DNA of 64,000 bases from Actinomycetospora callitridis (lineage in GTDB: Bacteria > Actinomycetota > Actinomycetes > Mycobacteriales > Pseudonocardiaceae), in NCBI RefSeq assembly GCF_028737265.1, contig NZ_JAQZAK010000002.1, positions 682,001 to 746,000 of the forward strand, in the 5' to 3' direction. Made by a program: the position numbers and the translations under genes. Below the pieces are notes generated by a model. The model searched no databases. It saw only the letters and a list, made by a program, of their open reading frames with translations, and was not told where the DNA came from. How positions within the stretch are numbered: the first letter of the stretch is position 1; every line of letters begins with the position of its first letter. Shown piece after piece: positions 1 to 9,248 of the stretch.

Positions 1-675
1 GTGCTCTACCTCGTGGCGACGCTCGTGCAGCTGGCCACGCCCGGCGGCGCGGGCCGCGCCACGAGCCCGACCTCGGGCGTCCCGGCGACCGTCGGGGACC
101 TCAGCTGGGCCTCCGTCCTCATGGACATCGGCATCGTGGCCTCCTTCGGCGCGTGCGCGCTCGCCGCGGTGAACACCTTGGTGCGCGTGCTGTTCTCGCT
201 GGCCCGCGAGGGTGTGGCGCCCGCGGCGCTCGGGCGCACCCACCGTCGCCACCTGACCCCGGCCGTCGCCGTGTGGGTCACGGTCCCGGTGCCGGCGGCC
301 GTGGTGGTGGTCGGCACCGCCGCCGGCGTCGCGCCCGCGACGGTGTTCGGTGGCCTCGTCGCGGTGGCCACCCTCGGCTTCCTCGCCGCCTACCTGCTGG
401 TGTGCCTCGCCGCACCCCGGTTCCTCGCCCGGATCGGCGAGCTCACCGGCGGGGTCGTCGTGGTCTCGGTGCTCGCGTCGGCCGCGCTCGTCGCCACCGT
501 GGTCGTGGTGGTGGTCCACGCGAGCACCGGCCTGTTGATCACCCTGGCGGGCCTGCTCGTCGTCGGCGTCGGGGGCTGGTTCGTGCTGCGCCGGCGACGC
601 GGGCCGGCCCTGCAGGGCATGGGCGTGTACGACGAGACCACCACCGCCGACGTCCTCGCCGCGGGACCCCGGTGA
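1..675 (+). CDS. APC-family permease, C-terminal part (5' end outside window)
   Basis: The reading frame is open from the first base, so this is the last 224 residues of a longer protein. It holds about five hydrophobic segments, with a basic loop between the second and third, and ends in a short polar tail after an Arg-rich stretch. The layout fits the C-terminal half of an amino acid/polyamine/organocation (APC) permease, an integral membrane carrier; the substrate cannot be read from it. The stop overlaps the GTG start of the IclR regulator by four bases, so the two are probably co-transcribed. The family call rests on general character and is moderate. Confidence 0.6.
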   Translation: MLYLVATLVQLATPGGAGRATSPTSGVPATVGDLSWASVLMDIGIVASFGACALAAVNTLVRVLFSLAREGVAPAALGRTHRRHLTPAVAVWVTVPVPAAVVVVGTAAGVAPATVFGGLVAVATLGFLAAYLLVCLAAPRFLARIGELTGGVVVVSVLASAALVATVVVVVVHASTGLLITLAGLLVVGVGGWFVLRRRRGPALQGMGVYDETTTADVLAAGPR

Positions 676-1403
676 CCTCGCCGATCAGCGGGCGGCAGCC
701 CCAGGCGGTGCGGAGCGCGCTGCTCATCCTCGAGGAGGTGGCCGCGGCCGGGGTCGGCGTCACCGCCAAGGAGATCTCCGCCGCGCTGCGGATCCCGCCG
801 GCCACGACCTACCGGCTGCTCAACCTGCTCGTCGCCGAGGAGTACCTCGTGCGGCTGCCCGACCTCGGCGGCTTCGCGCTCGGGCGGCGCATCGCGAACC
901 TCGCGCCCGCGGCCCTGTCCGCACCGACCGCCGCGCGCGACGTGATGCGCCGGCTGCGCGAGCGCGTCCGCTGGGGCGCCCACCTCGTCGCCTACGACCG
1001 GCACCGGTTCCTGTTCGTCGACCCCGACCCCGACCACCCGCCGACCGACGCCGACGAGCTCGCCCGCCACCCGCACGCCAACGGGCTCGGGCGCCTGCTG
1101 CTCGCGGAGCACGACGAGCTCCCCGACGGCCCGCTCGCCCGCCTGACCCCGCGCACGGTGGTCGACCGCGACGAGCTCAAGTCCGCGCTCGTCGACGTCG
1201 CGCGCACCGGCCTCGCCCGCCAGTGCGGGGAGTTCCACGCCGCCCTCGGCTGCCTCGCCGTCGCGGTCCGTGCGCCGGGCGACGGCCGCCTCGTCGCGGG
1301 CCTCGCCCTCACCGGCCCCGCCGACCGCGTCGCGGCGCCGAACACCGAGCTCATCGAACTCCTCCGCGAGCACGCGGCGGAGCTGGCCCCGCTGCTCGCC
1401 TGA
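672..1403 (+). CDS. IclR-family transcriptional regulator
   Basis: The protein has 243 residues. An N-terminal winged helix-turn-helix (about residues 10-65, with 'KEISAALRIPPATTYRLLNLL') is followed by an IclR-type effector domain. The GTG start at 672 overlaps the permease stop, which sets the start. IclR proteins usually control catabolic or uptake genes in response to a small acid, and translational coupling suggests it regulates the permease operon. The effector domain is somewhat shorter than the family norm of about 250 residues in total. The ligand is unknown. Confidence 0.8.
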   Translation: MTSPISGRQPQAVRSALLILEEVAAAGVGVTAKEISAALRIPPATTYRLLNLLVAEEYLVRLPDLGGFALGRRIANLAPAALSAPTAARDVMRRLRERVRWGAHLVAYDRHRFLFVDPDPDHPPTDADELARHPHANGLGRLLLAEHDELPDGPLARLTPRTVVDRDELKSALVDVARTGLARQCGEFHAALGCLAVAVRAPGDGRLVAGLALTGPADRVAAPNTELIELLREHAAELAPLLA

Positions 1404-1404
1404 G

Positions 1405-1429
1405 TGCAAGCCCTGCGTCCACGCTTGCA
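1405..1429 (+). terminator. Possible weak terminator after the IclR gene
   Basis: A seven-base inverted repeat (TGCAAGC at 1405 and GCTTGCA at 1423) with an 11-base loop begins two bases after the IclR stop, in the 50-bp gap between convergent genes. There is no T-run. It could act as a simple hairpin terminator; the evidence is position and symmetry only. Confidence 0.3.
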
Positions 1430-1453
1430 TTCAACGCTAGGAAATCCGCTTCG

Positions 1454-2677
1454 TCAGGGCGCGCCGGCCGCGATCACGGGCACCGGCGCCGGCACGTCGA
1501 CGCGGTTGCGCCGCCCCGCGAGCCGCGGGAAGCCCGGCAGGCGGGACAGCGCGCGCAGCACCGGCGGCGGCCCGGGGTCCCCGCTGCCGATGCGCTCGGC
1601 CGCGGCGCGCTCCGTGCGCACCTGGGCCCGCTGCTCGCGCTCGACGGCCGGGCGGCGCGCGGCCTCGAGGCCCGCGGCGGCGTCGTCGAGCTGGCGCAGC
1701 GACGGTGGCCGCCGACGCAGGGGACCGACGAGACGGTTGGCGAGGTCGGCCGCGTCGGCGAGCGCGAGGTTGATCCCGTTGCCCCCCACCGGCGAGACCA
1801 CGTGCGCGGCGTCGCCGAGCAGCACCAGCCCGGGCCGCGTCCAGCGCTCGACGGTGGTGATGCGCACGGGGAGCAGGGTGAGGTCGGCGACGTCGCCCAG
1901 GTCGTCGAGGCGCCCGGCCAGCCACGGCAGGGCTCCGACGGCGGCGTCCCGCAGCGCGGACACCCCGCGGGCGCGGACCTCGGCGAGCGTCCCGGCGCGG
2001 ATCGTCCACCCGAGCTGCCAGTCGCCGCCCTGGTCGAGCAGCGCGACGCTGCCGGTCGGCGTGCCGAACAGGTCAAGGCCCGAGTACGACGGGTCGTCGT
2101 CGCGGCGCGGCAGGGCGTGCCAGAGGATGTCGAGGCTCGCGCCCAGCTCGGTGGCCGCGAGCCCGGACGTCGCCCGCACCTTGGAGTTCCGCCCGTCGGC
2201 GCCGACGACCAGGGCCGCGTCGAGGTGGTGCTTCGCGGCGTCGACCGTGTACTCGACGCCGCTCACGCGTCCCTCGGCGTCGTGGCGCAGCGACGAGAAC
2301 CGCGCTGCCATGTGCACCGTCGCCCCGTGCGCGCGGGCCCGGGCGGCGAGCCACGGCAGGAACTCGGCCTGCGGGATCAGCGCGTAGAACGGGAAGCGCG
2401 TGCTCGCGCCGCGGTAGTCGACGAGCGTCCAGGTGCGCGACGCCGTGTGCCAGCGGAAGGCGTCGGAGCGGGTGTGCGGCACCTCGGCGAGCAGCGGTTC
2501 CGCGAGCCCGAGCCCGTCGAGGTACTCGAGCACCCCGGGCGCGAGCGTGTCGCCCCGGAAGCGGCGGGCGAAGTCGTGCCGGGACTCCAGCAGCGTCACC
2601 GACGCCCCGCCCCGGGCGAGCAGGTAGGTCAGGAGCACTCCGGCAGGACCGCCGCCGACCACCACGACATCGCTCAT
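1454..2677 (-). CDS. FAD-dependent monooxygenase (PHBH fold)
   Basis: This 407-residue class A flavoprotein has the three family signatures: an N-terminal FAD-binding GGGPAG loop near residue 8, a central 'GADGRNSKVR' segment, and a C-terminal 'LLGDAAHVVSPVGGNGIN' FAD/ribityl motif. Such enzymes hydroxylate or epoxidise aromatic or related substrates with NAD(P)H and O2. It starts inside the stop of the upstream PucR-type regulator (four-base ATGA overlap), so the two form one transcription unit. The substrate is not evident; the neighbouring urease-like genes hint at nitrogen-compound breakdown, but that is inference. Confidence 0.85.
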   Translation of the reverse strand: MSDVVVVGGGPAGVLLTYLLARGGASVTLLESRHDFARRFRGDTLAPGVLEYLDGLGLAEPLLAEVPHTRSDAFRWHTASRTWTLVDYRGASTRFPFYALIPQAEFLPWLAARARAHGATVHMAARFSSLRHDAEGRVSGVEYTVDAAKHHLDAALVVGADGRNSKVRATSGLAATELGASLDILWHALPRRDDDPSYSGLDLFGTPTGSVALLDQGGDWQLGWTIRAGTLAEVRARGVSALRDAAVGALPWLAGRLDDLGDVADLTLLPVRITTVERWTRPGLVLLGDAAHVVSPVGGNGINLALADAADLANRLVGPLRRRPPSLRQLDDAAAGLEAARRPAVEREQRAQVRTERAAAERIGSGDPGPPPVLRALSRLPGFPRLAGRRNRVDVPAPVPVIAAGAP

Positions 2678-3846
2678 TCCACGACGATACCTCTCGATGA
2701 TGGAGATATCTCGGCGCAGGCGAGCGCGAGCAGCAGGACCGCGGTGTCCGCCGGGACGGTCGGGTCCCGCCCGGTGAGCCCGGCGACGCGGCGCAGGCGG
2801 TTCAGCACGGTGTTGCGGTGGCAGAACAGCGACGCGGCGGTGTCGGCCACCGCTCCGTCGACGGCGAACCGGCGCACCGTCCCGAGCAGTCGTTCCCGCT
2901 CCGCCGCAGGCACGCCGGCCAGGCCGCCGAGCTCGCCCACCACGAGGTCGGGCCCGACGTCGCCGAGGCGGGCCGCGGCGAGCGGGAGCCAGGCGGAGGC
3001 GAGGGTGCGGGGCTCGGCGGGACCACCCGCCGTGACGTCGGCGAGCTCGCCCGCGAGCCGGGCCCGGCGCGGGACGTCCGCGAGGCCGTGCGCGGTCGGC
3101 GCCACCCCGCAGCGCACGCCCTCGAAGGCGGCCCGCACCGGCGCGCCGTCCGGCCCCTCCCAGCGCGCGAGCAGCACGCTGTGCCGGCCGGTCGGCTGCA
3201 CGTGCACCGGGCGTCCGCCGGCGGCCAGGCGATCCGCCGCCCGCCGGAGTGCGGCCGCGTCCTCCCCCGCCGCCGCGGCGACGAGGACGTCGTCCCCGGC
3301 GTCGAGCCCCAGCGCGATCGCGGCCCGCCGGACGTCCTCCGGAGCGGGGTCGTCGGCCGCGAGGAGCGCCCCGACGAGCGCCGTCCGCTCACCCTGGCGC
3401 TCCCGGGCCAGCACCGCCTCCTCCTCCAGGTACGCGAGCCGGATGCGGGACGAGTAGTCCTCGACGACGGTCCACACGGTCTGGACGCGCTCGACCAGCA
3501 GCGCCGCCTCGTCCGGCGTCGCCCGCGCGCGCAGCGCCTCCCACAGCACGCCGAAGTCCTGGCGGACCGCGGTGAGCAGGTCGTCGAGCGGCACGCCCCG
3601 GCGCGCCCGGTCCCGGCCGATCGCCGGCCCCACCTCGGCCAGCCGGTCCGGCACGGCGCGCCCCGCGAGGCGCCCGAGCAGGTAGGCGAACGTGTCGTCG
3701 GCGTCGGCGTCGAGCCGCTCGGCGGGGACGAGGCCCCGCCCGTAGGCCGGGACGGTGCGGACCCGGTCGACGAAGGCGACCCGCAGCGCGTCGGCGTCGT
3801 CGCGCACGCGCTCCACGAGATCCCGCCAGCGACGGTCGTTGTGCAT
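2674..3846 (-). CDS. PucR-type helix-turn-helix regulator
   Basis: The protein has 390 residues. The C-terminal 60 residues contain the PucR HTH signature, with 'HRNTVLNRLRRVAGLTGRDP' as recognition region. The long N-terminal part is helical and resembles the sensory portion of CdaR/PucR proteins. The family regulates purine, allantoin, proline and similar catabolism. It is transcribed away from the urease-like operon across a 107-bp gap, the usual arrangement for a divergent local regulator. Its stop overlaps the monooxygenase start, so it is co-expressed with that enzyme. Confidence 0.8.
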   Translation of the reverse strand: MHNDRRWRDLVERVRDDADALRVAFVDRVRTVPAYGRGLVPAERLDADADDTFAYLLGRLAGRAVPDRLAEVGPAIGRDRARRGVPLDDLLTAVRQDFGVLWEALRARATPDEAALLVERVQTVWTVVEDYSSRIRLAYLEEEAVLARERQGERTALVGALLAADDPAPEDVRRAAIALGLDAGDDVLVAAAAGEDAAALRRAADRLAAGGRPVHVQPTGRHSVLLARWEGPDGAPVRAAFEGVRCGVAPTAHGLADVPRRARLAGELADVTAGGPAEPRTLASAWLPLAAARLGDVGPDLVVGELGGLAGVPAAERERLLGTVRRFAVDGAVADTAASLFCHRNTVLNRLRRVAGLTGRDPTVPADTAVLLLALACAEISPSSRGIVVE

Positions 3847-3953
3847 CTGCCCAACCTAGGGCGCACGAGACGCGACGAGGACGCCTTCCGTGCGGGAGAC
3901 GATCCGGGCACGCTCGAACGCTCATCACCCGAGACCGTCACCGGAGAGACGCC

Positions 3954-4553
3954 GTGCACCTCACCCCCCGCGAGCAGGAGAGGGTGCTGCTGCACAGCGC
4001 GGCCGAGCTCGCACGCCGCCGCCTCGCGCGGGGTGCCCGGCTCGGGGCGTCCGAGGCGGTCGCGCTGGTGTGCGACGAGGTCTGCGAGCTGGCCTGGGAC
4101 GGTCACGACCTCGACGAGGTCGTCCGGCGGGCGCACGAGATCGTCGGGCCCGACCAGGTACTCGAGGGCGTCGCCACGACCGTGCCGTCGGTGCAGGTCG
4201 AGGCGCTCTTCCCGCACGGCACGACCCTCGTGCACGTCGACCGGCCGTTCGGGCCCCCGACGGCCGAGGGGCCCGGCGCCGTCCGCCCCGCCGCCGGGAC
4301 GGTCGAGCTCGCCCCGGGCCGGGCCCGCTGCGGGGTCCGCCTGCACAACGAGGGCGACCAGCCGGTCTGGGTCACCTCGCACGTCCCGCTCGACCGGCTC
4401 AACCGCCGGCTCCGCGTCGAGGTCGACGACAGCGACGACAGCGCCGACCCCGCGCGCCTGCGCCTCGACATCGCCGCCGGGACGGCGCTGCGGGTGGAGG
4501 CCGGGACGACGCGGGCGGCGACGGCCGTGCGACTGGGAGGTGCCGCCCGGTGA
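3954..4553 (+). CDS. ureAB: Urease gamma/beta fused subunit, divergent paralogue
   Basis: This 199-residue protein joins a UreA domain (residues 1-100, starting HLTPREQERVLL with the EGVA...VQVEALFPHGT block) to a UreB domain (about 105-199, with RLDIAAGTALRVEAGTT). The UreB part is degenerate: the usual SHYHF motif reads SHVPL, and the C-terminal GG.R...GF end is shortened. GTG at 3954 follows GGAGAG at a good distance. It overlaps the alpha subunit by four bases. The subunit should form the trimeric scaffold around UreC. No ureD, E, F or G is nearby, so maturation in cis is not provided. Confidence 0.85.
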   Translation: MHLTPREQERVLLHSAAELARRRLARGARLGASEAVALVCDEVCELAWDGHDLDEVVRRAHEIVGPDQVLEGVATTVPSVQVEALFPHGTTLVHVDRPFGPPTAEGPGAVRPAAGTVELAPGRARCGVRLHNEGDQPVWVTSHVPLDRLNRRLRVEVDDSDDSADPARLRLDIAAGTALRVEAGTTRAATAVRLGGAAR

Positions 4554-6238
4554 GCTCCCTCGACCGCACCGAGTACGCCCGGCTCTACGGCCCGACGGCC
4601 GGCGACCGCGTGCGCCTCGGCGACACCGACCTGTGGGTGGAGGTGGAGGCCGACGACACCGAGCCCGGCGAGGAGATGCTCGGCGGCTGCGGCAAGACCG
4701 CCCGCCAGGGCGCGCTGGTCACCGACCGCGCGCCCCGCGACAGCGCCCTCGACATGGTCGTGCTGGGCGTCCTGCTGCTCGACCCCGTCCTCGGGATCCG
4801 CAAGACCTCGATCGGCATCGCCGAGGGGCGCGTCGTCGGCGTGGGCCGTGCCGGCAACCCGGACGTCCAGGACGGCGTCGAGCTCGTCGTCGACGCCCAC
4901 ACCGCGATGGTGCCGGGCGAGGGCCTGATCGCGACGCCGGGTGCCGTGGACTCCCACGTCCACCTCTCCAACGCCGACCTCGTCCCGGCCGCGCTGTCGG
5001 CCGGGGTGACGACGCTGGTCGGTATGGGCATCGGCGGCGTCTGGGACGTCGGCGCCAACCCCGCGCCCAACCTGCACACGCTCATGGCCTCCTGGACCGG
5101 CGCGCCGGTCAACGCCGCGTTCCTCGCCCGCGGGTCGTCCGGTTCGGCCGAGCTCCTGGAGCGGGCGGTGCTCGCCGGGGCGGGCGGGTTCAAGGTCCAC
5201 GAGGACTGGGGCGCGGGCCCGGACGCCGTCGACACCTGCCTGGGCGTCGCCGAGCAGGCCGACCTCCCCGTCGCCCTGCACACCGACACGCTGAACGAGT
5301 CCGGCTTCCTGGAGGACACGCTCGACGCCGTGGGCGGGCGGACCGTGCACGCGTACCACGTCGAGGGCGGCGGTGGGCATCCCGATCTGCTGCGCGTCGT
5401 CGGCCGGGACTCCGTCCTGACCTCCTCGACCACGCCCACCCTCCCGCTCACCGCGGCGACCGTCCGCGAGCTGGGCCCGATGACGATGACCGTGCACCGC
5501 GGGCACCCCGACCTGCCCAGCGACCGGACCATCGCCGCGAGCCGCATCCGTGAGCACGCCATCGCGGCGGAGAACCGGCTGCACGACGACGGCGCCATCT
5601 CGATCATCAACTCGGACGCGCTCGGCATGGGCCGGATCGGCGAGACCGTGCGCCGCACCTGGCAGCTGGCCCACGTGCAGGCCCACCTCGCCGGCGAGAC
5701 GGGGCCGGACGTCGCGAACAACGCGCGGGTCCTGCGCTACCTCGCCAAGCTCACGCACAACCCGGCCGTCGCGCACGGGCTCGCCGGGCACGTCGGCTCG
5801 CTGCGGGCCGGCCGGGTCGCCGACATCGTCCTGTGGTCGCCCGCCTGGTTCGGGGCGGTGCCCGAGCTGGTGATCAAGTCCGGGTTCGTCGCCTGGGGTG
5901 CGGCCGGGTCGGGGTCGGGCTCGACGCGTCTCGGTCAGCCCCGCCGGATGCGCGGCTTCCACGGGGCTCGCGGAGGTGCGCCCGCGCGTCTGTCCCACCA
6001 GTTCGTCGCCGCCGCGTGCCTCGACGACCCGGCCAAGCGGGCCGCCCTACCGGTCGGGCCGCGCTACACCGCGATCACCGACAGCCGGGGCCTCGGCGCC
6101 GCGGACATGCTGTTCAACACCGCGACACCGGACGTCGAGATCCCCAGCGAGCCGGCCCCGGTCCGGGTCGACGGCCGCGAGGTGCCGCTGCACCACGCCG
6201 TCGACCTGCCCCTGACCCGCCTGCACCACCTGGCGTGA
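4550..6238 (+). CDS. ureC: Urease alpha subunit, divergent paralogue lacking flap cysteine
   Basis: The protein has 562 residues (canonical about 570). The nickel-site residues are all present: His136 and His138 (HVH), carbamylatable Lys215 with His217 in KVHEDWG, His244 (ALHTDTLNESGF), His270 and Asp356. The catalytic flap His316 and Arg332 are kept, but the residue before the flap His, Cys in well-studied ureases, is Val315, and the following His is Arg317. The GPA.GT loop is also rewritten (GIGGVWDVG). The fold is clearly UreC; activity on urea is not certain. It is translationally coupled to the gamma/beta fusion and followed by an amidohydrolase and a transporter. Confidence 0.85.
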   Translation: MSSLDRTEYARLYGPTAGDRVRLGDTDLWVEVEADDTEPGEEMLGGCGKTARQGALVTDRAPRDSALDMVVLGVLLLDPVLGIRKTSIGIAEGRVVGVGRAGNPDVQDGVELVVDAHTAMVPGEGLIATPGAVDSHVHLSNADLVPAALSAGVTTLVGMGIGGVWDVGANPAPNLHTLMASWTGAPVNAAFLARGSSGSAELLERAVLAGAGGFKVHEDWGAGPDAVDTCLGVAEQADLPVALHTDTLNESGFLEDTLDAVGGRTVHAYHVEGGGGHPDLLRVVGRDSVLTSSTTPTLPLTAATVRELGPMTMTVHRGHPDLPSDRTIAASRIREHAIAAENRLHDDGAISIINSDALGMGRIGETVRRTWQLAHVQAHLAGETGPDVANNARVLRYLAKLTHNPAVAHGLAGHVGSLRAGRVADIVLWSPAWFGAVPELVIKSGFVAWGAAGSGSGSTRLGQPRRMRGFHGARGGAPARLSHQFVAAACLDDPAKRAALPVGPRYTAITDSRGLGAADMLFNTATPDVEIPSEPAPVRVDGREVPLHHAVDLPLTRLHHLA

Positions 6239-6246
6239 GGAGAGCC

Positions 6247-7920
6247 GTGGCCCGCGACCTGGAGATCGACCTGCTGGTGCGCGACGCCGACGTCCGCACC
6301 CTCGACGACGCCGTCCCCCGCGGGCGGGCCGTCGCGGTGCACCAGGGCCGGGTCGTCGCCGTGCTGGAGGACGACGAGCTCCCGGCCGGGGTGCGCGCGC
6401 GCCGCGTCGCGAGCGCCGGGGGCGCGACGGTGGTGCCCGGGTTCGACGACGCCCACCAGCACACGGCCTGGTTCGGGCAGTCGCTCGCCGAGATCCCGCT
6501 CGGCGGCCTGCGCGACCTCGACGCCGTCTACGACGCGGTCGCGGCGCGGGCGGCCGAGCTCCCGCCCGACGCGTTCGTCGTCGGCAGCGGCTACGACGAC
6601 GTCGCGCTGAGCGGCTCGCCGGACCGGCGCGCGCTCGACCGCGCCGGGGGAGGGCGGCCGGTGTGGCTCAAGCACCGCTCCGCGCACGTCTGCGCGGTGT
6701 CCACCGAGGTCCTGGCGCGGGCCGGGGTGCTGGACGGGAAGGCCGTCGTCCCCGCCGGCGGCGTCATCGTCCGCGACGACACCGGCGACCCCACCGGCGT
6801 CCTGCTCGAGGCCGCGCAGGCGCTGGCCGGCGACCTCCTGCGGCCCTACGGCGTGCCGGACCTGGCCGACGCGATCGCGCGGGCCACCGCCGTCTTCGCG
6901 CAGGAGGGCCTCACCCACGTCACCGAGGCCGGGATCGCCGGCGGGTGGATCGGGCGCTCGCCGCGCGAGCTCGCCTCCTACCAGCTCGCCCGCGATCGCG
7001 GGGACCTCGCCGTGCGGGTCGACCTCATGCCCGAGATCTCGGTGCTGCACGACGCGCCCGGTGGGGCCGGGCGGGGCCTCGACCTCGGGCTGCGGCCGGG
7101 GCTCGGCGACGGCGAGCTCCGCGTCGGACCCGCGAAGATCTTCTTCGACGGGGCCCTGAGCTCGCGCACCGCGGCGATGCGGGCGCCCTACGCGGATCGC
7201 GACCACGCCGGCTACCTCGGCGCCGAGCCCGAGGCCCTGCACGAGGCCCTCGTCGAGGCCGTCGCCGGCGGTTGGACCGTCGCCGCGCACGCCATCGGCG
7301 ACCGGGCCGTGGACGCCGCGCTCGACGCCTTCGCCGCGGCCGCCGACCGGCCCTGGCCCGGCGCGCGCCCGCCCCGGCACCGCCTCGAGCACGCCGGGGT
7401 CGTCGACGACGCGGCCCTCGCGCGCCTGGCCGCCCTCGGCGTCACGCCGGTCCCGCAGGCCCGGTTCCTGTACGAGATCGGCGACTCGATGGCCGCCGCC
7501 GTCGGCGACGACCGTGCCGACCTGCTCTACCGCCACGCGTCGTTCCTGCACGCCGGCCTGCGGGTACCGGCGAGCTCGGACCGGCCGTGCGTCGCCGACG
7601 GGCACCCCCTGCGCGGGATGCAGTCGATGGTGCAGCGGCGCACCGCGACGGGCCGGACGCTGGGCGCCGACGAGGCCGTCGACGTCGAGACCGCGCTGCG
7701 CGCCTACACCGTGGACGCCGCCTGGGTCGCCGGTGACGAGGACGTCCGCGGGCGGCTCGCGCCCGGCCTCGCCGCCGACCTCGTCGTCCTCGGCGAGGAC
7801 ATCACCCGCGTCGACACCGACCGCATCGGCGACATCGAGGTCGTCGCCACCCTCCGCGGCGGACGCGCCACCCACGGCGCGGGCGCCCTGGGGCTGCCGC
7901 CCGACGGAGATCCCTCATGA
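6247..7920 (+). CDS. Amidohydrolase, YtcJ-like (amidohydrolase family 3)
   Basis: The product has about 557 residues from GTG 6247, eight bases after the urease alpha stop. It has the metal-dependent TIM-barrel signature: a PGFDDAHQH metal motif near residue 75, a Lys in a KHRSAH segment, FFDGALSSRT, AHAIGDRAVD and a C-terminal SSDRPC region, as in YtcJ/exoenzyme-regulatory-type amidohydrolases. The family hydrolyses C-N bonds in diverse amides and cyclic ureas. The gene overlaps the transporter by four bases, so it belongs to the same operon. It may release or pre-process the urease-like enzyme's substrate; that is inference. Confidence 0.8.
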   Translation: MARDLEIDLLVRDADVRTLDDAVPRGRAVAVHQGRVVAVLEDDELPAGVRARRVASAGGATVVPGFDDAHQHTAWFGQSLAEIPLGGLRDLDAVYDAVAARAAELPPDAFVVGSGYDDVALSGSPDRRALDRAGGGRPVWLKHRSAHVCAVSTEVLARAGVLDGKAVVPAGGVIVRDDTGDPTGVLLEAAQALAGDLLRPYGVPDLADAIARATAVFAQEGLTHVTEAGIAGGWIGRSPRELASYQLARDRGDLAVRVDLMPEISVLHDAPGGAGRGLDLGLRPGLGDGELRVGPAKIFFDGALSSRTAAMRAPYADRDHAGYLGAEPEALHEALVEAVAGGWTVAAHAIGDRAVDAALDAFAAAADRPWPGARPPRHRLEHAGVVDDAALARLAALGVTPVPQARFLYEIGDSMAAAVGDDRADLLYRHASFLHAGLRVPASSDRPCVADGHPLRGMQSMVQRRTATGRTLGADEAVDVETALRAYTVDAAWVAGDEDVRGRLAPGLAADLVVLGEDITRVDTDRIGDIEVVATLRGGRATHGAGALGLPPDGDPS

Positions 7921-9248
7921 GCGACACCGCACCCGCCCCCACCCCCGCCGACGCCCGCCGCGTCGCCGTCGGCGCCTTCGTCGGCACCGCGCTGGAGTGG
8001 TACGACTTCTTCCTCTACGGCACCGCCGCGTCCCTGGTGTTCAACCGGCTGTTCTTCGCCACCGACGACGCCGTGGTCGCGACCCTCGCCGCGTTCGCCT
8101 CCTTCGCCGTCGGGTTCGCCGCGCGCCCGCTCGGCGGGATCATCTTCGGCCACCTCGGCGACCGCATCGGGCGGCGCGCCTGCCTGCTGATCACCGTGGT
8201 CATGATCGGCATCGTCACCGGGCTCGTCGGCGTGCTGCCCGACTTCGCCGACATCGGCATCGCGGCGCCGGTGCTGCTGACCCTCCTGCGCCTGCTGCAG
8301 GGCGTCGCGGTCGGGGGGGAATGGGGCGGGGCGATCACCCTCGCCGTCGAGCACGCGCCGCCGGAGAAGCGCGGGCGGTACGCGGCGATGCCCCAGATCG
8401 GCTCGCCCGTCGGCACGCTGCTCTCGTCCGGCGCGTTCCTGCTCGTGGCGCTGCTGCCGCCCGAGGACTTCGACTCCTGGGGCTGGCGGCTCCCGTTCCT
8501 CGCGGCGTTCCCGCTGGTCGCCGTGGCCCTGTGGCTGCGCCGGCGCGTCGAGGAGTCGCCGCTGTTCGACCGCCTGCTCGCCGAGGACGCCCGCGCGTCC
8601 GCCCCCGTCCGCGAGGTGATCACCGGCGCGTGGCCGGGCCTGCTCGTCGGCGCGGGGTCCGCGCTGCTCGGGGTCGGCGGCTTCTACCTCGCGACCACGT
8701 TCGTCATCAGCTACGCCACCGGCGACCTCGGGCTGCCGCGGCCGCTGGCGCTGGGCGCGACGCTCGTCGCCGCCGTGGTGGAGATCGGCGTGCTCGTCCT
8801 GGGCGGACGGCTCGCGGAACGCTTCGGGTCGGCGCGGGTGACGGTGGTCGGAGGTGTCGCCTCCGCCGTCGTCGCGCTGCCGATGTTCTGGCTCCTCGAC
8901 ACCCGCAACGCCACCGCGGTCGTGCTCGGCGTGACGCTCGGGGTCGCGATGCTCTCGATCCCGTACGCGGTCTCCGGCGACCTGCTCGCCCGGCTCTTCC
9001 CCGCGCGCCTGCGCTACAGCGGCATCGCGCTCGCCGCCAACCTCGCGGGGATCGTGTCCGGCTTCGTCCCCCTCGTCGCCACCGCGGTGCTCGCGGCGGC
9101 CGGTGGCGGCTCGTGGGCGCCGGGGCTCCTGCTGGTGGGGATCGCGCTGATCACCGTGGTGAGCGGGATGGTGGCGCCGCGGCTCTACGTGCCGGAGGGC
9201 GAGCTGTCGTTCGAGGACGGCCGGCCTACTGCGCCCAGGGAGGCGTGA
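7917..9248 (+). CDS. MFS transporter, metabolite:H+ symporter (MHS) type
   Basis: This 443-residue inner-membrane carrier has about 12 hydrophobic helices. The opening helix contains EWYDFFLYG, the hallmark of the MHS subfamily (proline/betaine, citrate, alpha-ketoglutarate carriers), and the 2-3 loop holds GHLGDRIGRR. It ends the operon with the urease-like subunits and the amidohydrolase, and likely imports their substrate. Its 3' end overlaps the convergent cupin gene by 23 bases. Confidence 0.85.
   Translation: MSDTAPAPTPADARRVAVGAFVGTALEWYDFFLYGTAASLVFNRLFFATDDAVVATLAAFASFAVGFAARPLGGIIFGHLGDRIGRRACLLITVVMIGIVTGLVGVLPDFADIGIAAPVLLTLLRLLQGVAVGGEWGGAITLAVEHAPPEKRGRYAAMPQIGSPVGTLLSSGAFLLVALLPPEDFDSWGWRLPFLAAFPLVAVALWLRRRVEESPLFDRLLAEDARASAPVREVITGAWPGLLVGAGSALLGVGGFYLATTFVISYATGDLGLPRPLALGATLVAAVVEIGVLVLGGRLAERFGSARVTVVGGVASAVVALPMFWLLDTRNATAVVLGVTLGVAMLSIPYAVSGDLLARLFPARLRYSGIALAANLAGIVSGFVPLVATAVLAAAGGGSWAPGLLLVGIALITVVSGMVAPRLYVPEGELSFEDGRPTAPREA

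Noticed and set aside
3847..3953. Guanidine or other riboswitch ahead of the urease-like operon
   Set aside because: No conserved riboswitch core or terminator/anti-terminator pair can be seen in the 107 bases.
2818..5553. Very long open frame (911 codons) on the plus strand crossing several genes
   Set aside because: It lies antisense to the PucR gene and out of frame with the urease genes; composition is Arg/Pro/Gly-rich as expected for shadow frames in high-GC DNA.
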